A DNA stretch of 64,000 nt. It comes from Flavobacteriales bacterium (GTDB lineage Bacteria > Bacteroidota > Bacteroidia > Flavobacteriales > CAJXXR01). The position numbers and the translations under genes were made by a program. This document shows, in pieces, positions 52,997-60,325 of the stretch. The stretch's first letter is position 1. The number at the start of each line of letters is the position of its first letter. The stretch lies in assembly GCA_025210805.1 (NCBI GenBank), contig JAOAQX010000018.1, forward strand, positions 1-64,000. The letters are read 5' to 3'. Below the pieces are notes generated by a model. That model was given only the letters and a program-made list of their open reading frames with translations, was not told the origin of the DNA and made no database searches.

Positions 52997-55900
52997 CTAA
53001 TTCACCACCATCAACTGGGTCGTTTTGGAAAAAACACCAGGCTTTGTAAGACGAAGAAGGTACATTCCTGAAGGGATAAGACCTTGTAAATCTACCTGAT
53101 TTTGTCCTTTATGTAATTTTTTGGTTGCCATGAGCTTTCCTTGAGTGTTATACACATTCATTACTATGAGGTCATCTGGTGAATGGATACTAAAGTTTCC
53201 TCTACTTGGATTGGGTGATACACTAAAATCGAACTCGTTTACCACTTGTTTTGGATTCTCGGGAATACTTAAGTTATAGGTTGGGTTAAGATATAGAGAA
53301 TGCCTATTTCCAAACTGGTAAGTATTATAAATATGCTGATTGTGGGCATAAACGTCGAGGTCTCCATCTCCTTCAAAGTCATATACTCTTAGTTTTTGTA
53401 ATTGTGTTGTTGCTTTGTTGGTAACCAATTTCCCTAAGGTGAAATTTTCGAATCCATCATTGTAATACCACGCAATAACGGAGTCCTTTTTAGTCAACAA
53501 ATCCACTTTACCATCTTGGTTATGATCCATAATTATCTGAGGACTCTCGATTCCTTGGTTATATATTTGATAGCTAAAATTTAGATTCCCTGTATTCTTG
53601 AGCCAACCATTTTTTAGAAAAATATCCTCAGAACCATCTTGATTGATATCTGCTACCTGGATAAAATCGTACTTTACGGTATCTAACGTTGAATGATAAG
53701 ATAACTGCCCCGTTCCATCATTTTCTAACAGAAGAAGAAATCGTGAATGCCAACTAAAAGGAGAAGGCAGGGTTTTATCTCTATAATATCCTATGACATC
53801 ATCATCTCCATCATTGTCAAAATCCGTTTTTTTAATAGGCAGCCCAATATATTGAGCTGAAAGACTTTGATCAAAGGTCAATAAATCTTGTTGAGGACCA
53901 ATAGTGGTTTGATTAATTCTTGGAGCCCATTTCATGCCATTTTGGTAAACCAAATCAAAATCACCGTCATTATCAATATCTTCTAAATAGGAAGGTCCAA
54001 AATTAGGTGCAAATATTGGTGAAGCAGGAACGAAGTCATAACTAGTATCATTATTATTTCTCATCATATATGTACCAAAAACAATATCCTTATCACCATC
54101 AAAATCACCATCAAAATTCCCTAAAACAGAAACAGCTCCTCTTTCTCCAGAGACTCCAGAGCCTCCTAAACCTCCAAGCCCATTATCTTCTAGCTTACAA
54201 CCTCCATTAGAATCTAAGCTCAAAACAAAGCTCTTATTGGCAAAAATAATGGAACTTGAAATAGATGAGATTAACTGATTGTTTTCCATAGGTTCACAAT
54301 AGCCAATTGGATCAACAGCTGATAAGGCTTCTTTATGAAAAGTAACCGAATCGGGATTACCATTGTTTAGTAGTTGGATAATTCGATTATAGGCAATGGT
54401 TCCCTGACCATTATTTATGTTATAAATAATGTCATCTAATCCATCCTGATTTTGATCAACAATACTGGCAGAACCAATAAATGTTGCATAATATGTACGT
54501 GAAAACCAACTATGAAGTGTTTTTTTTGTGTAGTTCAGGTTTGAATCAGAAATATATGCATAAAGAAAAGACTTCGTATTATTATTCCGACTTTTGGTAT
54601 ATACGATAAAATCCAATATGCTATCTTGGTTAAGATAACCATAATCATAGGAAGCCCATAATGGAGAATATGCATCTCCGAAGTCGTCCATAAGGTGGTA
54701 CTGGCGAGATATTCCATAAGCGTTCTTAATATTGATTTTCAGGCTAATTTTCCTTAAATTATAATAACTTCTAGGTGAAAAAACAATTTCATCAAGGATG
54801 CCATCACTATTGATATCTACATATTTGTTTGGATAGGTATTCCAAGACATCTCCATTTGATAATTAGATAATTGTCTGCCACAGCTATGAAAAATAACTC
54901 CATAATGACGACTAAGAGCGATATCTTCTACTCCATCGTTGTTGATATCTTTTGTCTTGATAAACTCAATAGGAACAGGGCAACGCTCTTCCATTTTTTT
55001 ATAATACCCTGGGCTGGTTTGCTCTAGTATATATAAAATATTAGAGTCGAGGCCAGAAGTTGTCAATATATCCAAGTCTCCATCATTATCAAAATCATAG
55101 GAAAGGTGAAGTTGTGGATGAGGAACAAATGTACCCAAAACAACTTCCTCATATTGATCTTCTTCCAAAGGAGGGAGGATAAAGTCTAAGGTATATTCTA
55201 CTATGCTATCGCAATCATAGGCAGTTGTATAAGTTATCGTAAATGTTGTATCTTGATAATAGGTTGTACCATTGAGATAGTATTGACAAAGCGCTGTTTC
55301 TATATATTGTGAGGTTTGAGAAGGTTGAGGAACCTTTTTCAGAGTGAGTGTAACAATGGAGTCACAGCCATATTGGTTGCTAAAAGTATGCTGATAAACA
55401 CCTGTATCCATCAAAACTTGATTACCAAAGGTAAAAGTATTCCCTTCGCATATCGTTTTGGCTTCATTCCAATATATTGGGTTTCTAAAAGTAATATTCA
55501 CATTGTCAACCGAATCAATAGCAATAGTATCTAGATATTGATAAGAAGAATAAATTGTATCATTGGGGGATAAAACAAAAAATGAGTCACAGACATTGAT
55601 GGTTATGTGATTGAAATTTATATTCGATGTATTTCTATGCCAAATAGATTTTCCAGGAAAGTAAGATGCTGGTTTGTTTTGAATACTTACTAAATCCATC
55701 TGTCCATCTTGGTCAATATCTCGCTTGTACATATTTTGCATAAGTGCATTGGTTTGTAAGAATTGAGTTTGACTCGCTGGGGTTAGATTCGCATTATTGG
55801 TTATTTCATAAAATTCATAATTGAATGCTCCTTTGCATATTTGAAGCTCTGGTGTATTGTCAAAATCAATATCTACAAAGTGAATCTGAATAATCCCATT

Positions 55901-56770
55901 AGACCAATAGTTGACATTAGCTATACTGTAAATAGAAATAGGTGGTGCAAAAGCCGTATCTCCTAGATTGGTTACACATTTAACATTCATATTTGTACTA
56001 TAAAAAAGATCCAAATCTCCATCTGCATCAAAATCGTATTGATGCATTAATGCGTTGAAATGCATAGAGCTTTGGCCGTCAATATCTATAAAAGTAAGGT
56101 CGGGTCTGGAATAAAATTGCCCGTTTCCGTCATTGAGCAATACCATATTCCTAGTCTGGTAGTAAACATTATTATAACTAGCCTTAAAAGCTATATCTAA
56201 ATAACCATCTCCATTTACGTCCAGTACCGTTGGATGGTGATTCTGTGCAAGATTTGAATAGTATGGGATGATAACAACGGAAGTATCAAAAGTCCAATTT
56301 CCTTGATTGAGTTGATACACCCAATTTTGTCCAAGATGCATGAGTTTATCAAGCTTTCCATCATTGTTTAGATCATATAAAGAAGAAGATTGGTTCGCTA
56401 TACCTAGGTTAAGAATGTTCGTTGTATCAAAATTTCCATTTCCAAGATTGGGTAGAGCATATAGGCTATCTAATGTTGAAAATAGTAAATCTTTTTTTCC
56501 ATCGTTGTTAATATCTTCGAGGGGTTTGTTGATTGGGAAGGACAAATAGGTCCGACTATAAATGATATTTTCGTTTGAAAAATCAAAAGCTTGCTCATAC
56601 CATTTAATTTTATTGATTGTCCAAACCAAATAATCTTCATCGCCATCTTGATCAATGTCCGTAAATTCATGATGTAAAAAACCTCCGTTGGATGGGGAAG
56701 AGATATTATAAAATTGTTGAGCAAAGGTTTGATATCCAAAAAGAAAAAATAAAACAATAGCTAATCTCAT
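52997..56770 (-). CDS. Giant secreted FG-GAP/VCBS repeat protein with T9SS sorting domain
   Basis: A 1257-residue surface protein: signal peptide (1-17, ending TFAQ), then many FG-GAP/VCBS-type calcium-binding repeats (DIDQDGDEDYLVW, DINNDGKKDLLF, DVNGDGYLDIAF, DFDADGDLDLFY, DIDNDGDFDLVYQNG) arranged as two or more beta-propellers. A cysteine-containing middle section (NITINVCDSFFVLSPNDTIY, CEGNTFTFGNQVLMDTGVY) is typical of Bacteroidota adhesins. The last 80 residues (FSVSPNPSRGNFSIHSP, MNVYNTQGKLMATKKL, GMYLLRLTKPG) are a type A T9SS tail. It is monocistronic with its own -7 box. Confidence 0.9.
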   Translation of the reverse strand: MRLAIVLFFLFGYQTFAQQFYNISSPSNGGFLHHEFTDIDQDGDEDYLVWTINKIKWYEQAFDFSNENIIYSRTYLSFPINKPLEDINNDGKKDLLFSTLDSLYALPNLGNGNFDTTNILNLGIANQSSSLYDLNNDGKLDKLMHLGQNWVYQLNQGNWTFDTSVVIIPYYSNLAQNHHPTVLDVNGDGYLDIAFKASYNNVYYQTRNMVLLNDGNGQFYSRPDLTFIDIDGQSSMHFNALMHQYDFDADGDLDLFYSTNMNVKCVTNLGDTAFAPPISIYSIANVNYWSNGIIQIHFVDIDFDNTPELQICKGAFNYEFYEITNNANLTPASQTQFLQTNALMQNMYKRDIDQDGQMDLVSIQNKPASYFPGKSIWHRNTSNINFNHITINVCDSFFVLSPNDTIYSSYQYLDTIAIDSVDNVNITFRNPIYWNEAKTICEGNTFTFGNQVLMDTGVYQHTFSNQYGCDSIVTLTLKKVPQPSQTSQYIETALCQYYLNGTTYYQDTTFTITYTTAYDCDSIVEYTLDFILPPLEEDQYEEVVLGTFVPHPQLHLSYDFDNDGDLDILTTSGLDSNILYILEQTSPGYYKKMEERCPVPIEFIKTKDINNDGVEDIALSRHYGVIFHSCGRQLSNYQMEMSWNTYPNKYVDINSDGILDEIVFSPRSYYNLRKISLKINIKNAYGISRQYHLMDDFGDAYSPLWASYDYGYLNQDSILDFIVYTKSRNNNTKSFLYAYISDSNLNYTKKTLHSWFSRTYYATFIGSASIVDQNQDGLDDIIYNINNGQGTIAYNRIIQLLNNGNPDSVTFHKEALSAVDPIGYCEPMENNQLISSISSSIIFANKSFVLSLDSNGGCKLEDNGLGGLGGSGVSGERGAVSVLGNFDGDFDGDKDIVFGTYMMRNNNDTSYDFVPASPIFAPNFGPSYLEDIDNDGDFDLVYQNGMKWAPRINQTTIGPQQDLLTFDQSLSAQYIGLPIKKTDFDNDGDDDVIGYYRDKTLPSPFSWHSRFLLLLENDGTGQLSYHSTLDTVKYDFIQVADINQDGSEDIFLKNGWLKNTGNLNFSYQIYNQGIESPQIIMDHNQDGKVDLLTKKDSVIAWYYNDGFENFTLGKLVTNKATTQLQKLRVYDFEGDGDLDVYAHNQHIYNTYQFGNRHSLYLNPTYNLSIPENPKQVVNEFDFSVSPNPSRGNFSIHSPDDLIVMNVYNTQGKLMATKKLHKGQNQVDLQGLIPSGMYLLRLTKPGVFSKTTQLMVVN

Positions 56771-56799
56771 AATTATAGGAAATTTAATAGGTCATTTCC

Positions 56800-56807
56800 C
56801 AAAAGTA
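56800..56807 (-). promoter_or_regulatory. -7 box TACTTTTG of the FG-GAP protein gene
   Basis: TAnnTTTG on the minus strand, 29 nt before the ATG at 56770. No -33 TTTG is evident. Confidence 0.5.
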
Positions 56808-56929
56808 ATAATAAAATCATTTATCGCCTTAATATTCAGATGATTTACATAACTCTAGCGTTCATTGGTCTATTTAGAAAGACATTCCACTATTTCTCAT
56901 AAGAAATTACCGACAAAATCTTGTTAAAA

Positions 56930-56970
56930 TCAATTACGAACGTTGAGAAGTTATACCATTTATGGTGTTA
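56930..56970. repeat. Dispersed intergenic element, composite copy
   Basis: Contains TCAATTACGAACGTTGAG (compare 9589-9654) followed by ATACCATTTATGGTGTTA (56953-56970; compare 5595-5618, 51599-51622, 51876-51891). It joins the two sequence blocks seen separately elsewhere, in the 285-bp gap between the FG-GAP gene and RNase G. Confidence 0.6.
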
Positions 56971-57010
56971 GACTTTTCTAGTTGACTAAAGCAAATAAAC
57001 GCCAAAACAA

Positions 57011-57042
57011 AAAACCCATTGAAAGTTCATTCAATGGGTTTT
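57011..57042 (-). terminator. Intrinsic terminator of RNase G gene
   Basis: Perfect 13-bp stem AAAACCCATTGAA/TTCAATGGGTTTT with a 6-nt loop, 14 nt past the stop. T-runs flank it on both strands, so it may also stop convergent reads. Confidence 0.85.
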
Positions 57043-57055
57043 GGTTAAAAATTTT

Positions 57056-58615
57056 CTAAATATCAATTACATTCTCGTCATTATCAAGAAAAGTAAATTG
57101 AGTAAGATGGAAAGCTGAGTTTGCTCTTATTGCAAATTTTTTCTTGTATTTCCACATAAGTTTCCATTTTATTGAGAATAACCCACCTTTTGTAAGATGA
57201 GAATAAATAAATGGATGCACTAATAGGGTTACACCTTTTTTATCTTGCTTTTTGAGTATTTGCTCTATTTTTTCAACAATTTCGTCTTCAAATAGAACAC
57301 TTGCTTCAACTTTTCCACTGCCTTTACAGGTAGGACACTGTTCTTGAGTAGTAATTTCTACTTCTGGTCTTACCCTTTGCCTTGTAATTTCTACAAGTCC
57401 AAATCGACTCGGTGGCAATATTTTATGTTTCGCTCTGTCCTGCTTCATAAATTGCTTGAGTCCTTCAAAGAGTTTAGATCGGTTTTCCTTCGTATTCATA
57501 TCGATAAAATCGACTACGATTATTCCTCCCATATCTCTAAGACGGAGTTGTCTTGCAATTTCCTCAGCAGCTAATAAATTTACACTTAAGGCATTTTCTT
57601 CTTGCGAAGAGCCTTTTTCGGCTCGATTTCCACTATTTACGTCTATCACATGCATGGCTTCAGTATGGTCGATAATCAGGTAAGCACCTTTTCTCATGGA
57701 TACTGAGCGTCCGAATGCGGACTTAATTTGTCTTTCGATTCCGAATTTTTCGAATATCCCAGCAGGATGATCGTCAGCAAGTTGAATAATATTCTCCTTA
57801 CTTGGGTCTATTTTAAGTAGATAATCTTTGATCTCTTTGTGGAGTTCTTGAGAGTCCACGTAGATATTATCAAAAGAATCATTCATGATATCTCTTAAAA
57901 GAGCGGATGTTCTGCTCATTTCTCCCAAAACTTTGAAAGGGGCTTTCGATACTTTGACTTGTTTGAAAAAAGTTTGCCATTTGTCAACTAGTTCAGAAAG
58001 ATCTGCATCCAAATCTGCAACTTTTTTACCTTCAGCTACTGTTCTAATGATAATTCCAAATCCTTTTGGTTTTATACTCAGTAGTAATCTTTTTAGCCTT
58101 TTTCTCTCTTCTCTATCTCGAATTCTTTGTGAAATAGAAATTTTATCAGAAAAAGGAAGGAGGACGATATATCTTCCAGCAATTGAAATTTCGGTAGAAA
58201 TACGAGGACCTTTTGTAGAAATAGGTTCTTTGGTAACCTGTACGGCAATGGTTTGCCCAGATTCCAGAACATCTCCTATTTGTCCATTTTTGTCAATTTC
58301 GTCTTGTGTATCGAATCCAGAAAGCATCCATCGAGATTGTTTTCCAGCCATGCTTCTCTTTACAAATTTGTTTAGAGATTTTACTTGTGGTCCTAGATCA
58401 TGATAATGCAAAAAAGCATCTTTTTCATATCCTACATCCACAAATGCTGCATTTAGAGCTGGCATGATTCTTTTTACTCTACCGAGATAAATATCTCCTA
58501 CAGTAAAATTGTTCTCACCAGGGGTTTCCTTGTGTAATTCAATTAGTCTTCTATTATGTAAAAGAGCGATGTCTAATTCTTGTGGAGTCGATTTGATAAC
58601 TAATTCGTTATTCAT
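57056..58615 (-). CDS. rng: Ribonuclease G/E family endoribonuclease
   Basis: A 519-residue RNase of normal Bacteroidota length, involved in rRNA and mRNA processing. An S1-like RNA-binding domain lies at about 38-130 (GDIYLGRVKRIMPALNAAFVDVGYEKDAFLH). The catalytic DNase I-like domain has VIDVNSGNRAEKGSSQEE and GGIIVVDFIDM, whose aspartates bind magnesium. The zinc-link CPTCKGSGK lies near 432. The long C-terminal scaffold of enterobacterial RNase E is absent, as expected for RNase G. Confidence 0.95.
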   Translation of the reverse strand: MNNELVIKSTPQELDIALLHNRRLIELHKETPGENNFTVGDIYLGRVKRIMPALNAAFVDVGYEKDAFLHYHDLGPQVKSLNKFVKRSMAGKQSRWMLSGFDTQDEIDKNGQIGDVLESGQTIAVQVTKEPISTKGPRISTEISIAGRYIVLLPFSDKISISQRIRDREERKRLKRLLLSIKPKGFGIIIRTVAEGKKVADLDADLSELVDKWQTFFKQVKVSKAPFKVLGEMSRTSALLRDIMNDSFDNIYVDSQELHKEIKDYLLKIDPSKENIIQLADDHPAGIFEKFGIERQIKSAFGRSVSMRKGAYLIIDHTEAMHVIDVNSGNRAEKGSSQEENALSVNLLAAEEIARQLRLRDMGGIIVVDFIDMNTKENRSKLFEGLKQFMKQDRAKHKILPPSRFGLVEITRQRVRPEVEITTQEQCPTCKGSGKVEASVLFEDEIVEKIEQILKKQDKKGVTLLVHPFIYSHLTKGGLFSIKWKLMWKYKKKFAIRANSAFHLTQFTFLDNDENVIDI

Positions 58616-58649
58616 TCCACAATTTTTTAGGTTACTTTATCAAAAAGAC

Positions 58650-58677
58650 AAGCAGATACAATCATTTGTATCTGCTT
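58650..58677 (-). terminator. Hairpin between the COX24-like gene and rng
   Basis: Perfect 12-bp stem AAGCAGATACAA/TTGTATCTGCTT with loop TCAT, 20 nt past the stop of the 30-codon gene, followed on the minus strand by a short T-run. Likely a terminator, or an attenuator before rng. Confidence 0.65.
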
Positions 58678-58697
58678 ATCTGTCTTATCTACAAGAA

Positions 58698-58790
58698 TTA
58701 TTTCTTCTTCTTGTGTCTATTTTTTCTAAGTCTTTTCTTACGCTTGTGCGTTGCCATCTTATGTCTTTTACGTTTCTTTCCGCTTGGCAT
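58698..58790 (-). CDS. 30-residue basic protein, AURKAIP1/COX24-like (ribosome-associated)
   Basis: A complete tiny gene of 31 codons including stop: ATG at 58790, TAA at 58698. The product starts MPSGKKRKRHKMATHKRKKR and is more than half lysine/arginine/histidine. It matches the short proteins conserved upstream of rng/HU in Flavobacteria and annotated as AURKAIP1/COX24-domain proteins, related to a mitochondrial small-subunit ribosomal protein. It has its own hairpin terminator. The ribosomal role is by family analogy. Confidence 0.82.
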   Translation of the reverse strand: MPSGKKRKRHKMATHKRKKRLRKNRHKKKK

Positions 58791-58906
58791 AGTTCGGTTT
58801 TTAATGTGTTATACTTCAATATCTTTAAAAAATCCTTTTTTCATAGGTAATTGCAAACATCGTAAATAATGAGCAATTACGCAAGGAAAAAGGAAAAAAA
58901 TCCTAA

Positions 58907-59197
58907 CTACTCAGCAAGAACTTTAGTTTTTACTCCCTCTACAAAAACTTTTGCAGGCTTAAATGCTGGTACATTATGTGCTGGAATAATGATAGTTGTG
59001 TTCTTAGAAATGTTTCTTCCAGTTTTTTGAGCTCTTTTCTTAATGATAAAAGATCCGAATCCTCTCAAGTAAACGTTTTCACCATCTTCCAAAGAATGCT
59101 TTACTTCTTTCATGAAAGATTCAATAGTCAATTGAACGTCAGTTTTGTCCAATCCTGTTTTCTCAACAATGCTCGTAACGATGTCAGCTTTTGTCAT
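58907..59197 (-). CDS. hup: HU family DNA-binding protein
   Basis: A 96-residue nucleoid protein of standard length. It has the HU dimerisation helices (MTKADIVTSIVEKTGLDK, VQLTIESFMKEV), the GENVYLRGFGSFIIKKRAQKTGRNI signature and the PAHNVPAFKPAK arm end. It bends DNA non-specifically. It is located between the COX24-like gene and mutY, a usual flavobacterial order. Confidence 0.96.
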   Translation of the reverse strand: MTKADIVTSIVEKTGLDKTDVQLTIESFMKEVKHSLEDGENVYLRGFGSFIIKKRAQKTGRNISKNTTIIIPAHNVPAFKPAKVFVEGVKTKVLAE

Positions 59198-59242
59198 GAT
59201 TTATTTTTTAGTTAATAAGTTTGTTTTTAACATTTTGGGATG

Positions 59243-59250
59243 CAAATATA
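59243..59250 (-). promoter_or_regulatory. -7 box TATATTTG of the HU gene
   Basis: TAnnTTTG on the minus strand, 46 nt upstream of the HU ATG, in the HU-mutY divergent gap. This implies a leader of about 40 nt. Confidence 0.5.
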
Positions 59251-59332
59251 CACTTTATACTATATTAACATATCCTTATTATACTTTTTTTTAGTTTCTT
59301 TGGTGAAATCTTGGTTTTTCATCTATTATTTC

Positions 59333-60325
59333 ATGCAAAAAAAACTAATTAATTGGTTCATTATCAACAAAAGAGACCTACCTTGGAGAAATTCTAATGA
59401 TCCCTATAAAATTTGGCTTTCAGAGGTTATTTTTCAGCAAACTAGGATAGAGCAAGGTCTTTCTTACTATCAAAAATTCATTTCTGATTACCCAAAGGTA
59501 GAATTATTAGCGAATGCTTCTCAAGAAGAGGTCTATAAAAACTGGCAAGGCCTGGGCTATTATTCTAGAGCTAATAATCTACATAAAACAGCTAAAATTA
59601 TTACAGAAAAATATGGTGGAAAATTCCCGAAAGATTCTAAAGAAATAAACGCTCTACCGGGTATTGGAGAATATACTACCGCTGCCATCTCGAGCTTTGC
59701 TTTTCAAAACCCCCTTCCTCTGGTAGATGGTAATGTTTTTAGACTTTATAGCAGAGTTTTCAAAGAAAAAACCCCCATTAATTCTACTGATGGAAAGAAA
59801 ATATTCAAAAAAATTGCACTTAAACTGATTACTGAATTATCTAGTAAAGAAGCTTGTGTTTATAATGAAGCCATTATGGAATTTGGTGCATTGGTTTGTA
59901 GTCCAAAACCGAAATGTTCGCTCTGCCCTATTCAGTCTCATTGTCTTTCATTTGCAGATCATTCCCAAAAAGATTTCCCTGTAAAAATCAAAAAGAAAAA
60001 AAGTACAACTAGGACTATGTCTTATGTTGTTGTGTATAACGAAAGGGGTTTTTGGGTAAAAAAGAGAGCGGAGAAAGATATTTGGCAACATCTATATGAT
60101 TTCCCTAGCCAAAATGACCTCAAGAAGGAAGATGTATCAAAAATTGAGTTTTCAAAAATAATTAAACATAAACTCACTCATAGAAACTTGGAAATTTCTA
60201 TGAGTAAGCTATTTTTAAGTATCGACACTCTAAAGGGCTTTGAGTTTATTCCTTGGTCACAGAAAGATGAATTTGCCTATCCACAACCGCTCAAATTATT
60301 TTTAGACAGTTTCTTTAGTTTTTAG
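59333..60325 (+). CDS. mutY: A/G-specific adenine glycosylase MutY
   Basis: The ATG at 59333 (MQKKLINWFIINKRDLPWR) is chosen; the frame opens earlier at 59240 but the first 31 residues are unlike the family. It removes adenine opposite 8-oxoguanine. The helix-hairpin-helix is LPGIGEYTTAAI, the catalytic aspartate lies in PLVDGNVFRLYSR, and the [4Fe-4S] site is CSPKPKCSLCPIQSHC. The first cysteine spacing is Cx5C instead of the usual Cx6C. The C-terminal NUDIX-like domain (about 235-330, MSYVVVYNERGFWVKKRAEKD) recognises 8-oxoG. Its end overlaps the convergent barrel gene by 4 nt. Confidence 0.94.
   Translation: MQKKLINWFIINKRDLPWRNSNDPYKIWLSEVIFQQTRIEQGLSYYQKFISDYPKVELLANASQEEVYKNWQGLGYYSRANNLHKTAKIITEKYGGKFPKDSKEINALPGIGEYTTAAISSFAFQNPLPLVDGNVFRLYSRVFKEKTPINSTDGKKIFKKIALKLITELSSKEACVYNEAIMEFGALVCSPKPKCSLCPIQSHCLSFADHSQKDFPVKIKKKKSTTRTMSYVVVYNERGFWVKKRAEKDIWQHLYDFPSQNDLKKEDVSKIEFSKIIKHKLTHRNLEISMSKLFLSIDTLKGFEFIPWSQKDEFAYPQPLKLFLDSFFSF

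Noticed and set aside
57885-58403. 172-codon plus-strand frame
   Set aside because: Shadow of the rng gene, which has unambiguous RNase E/G motifs on the other strand.
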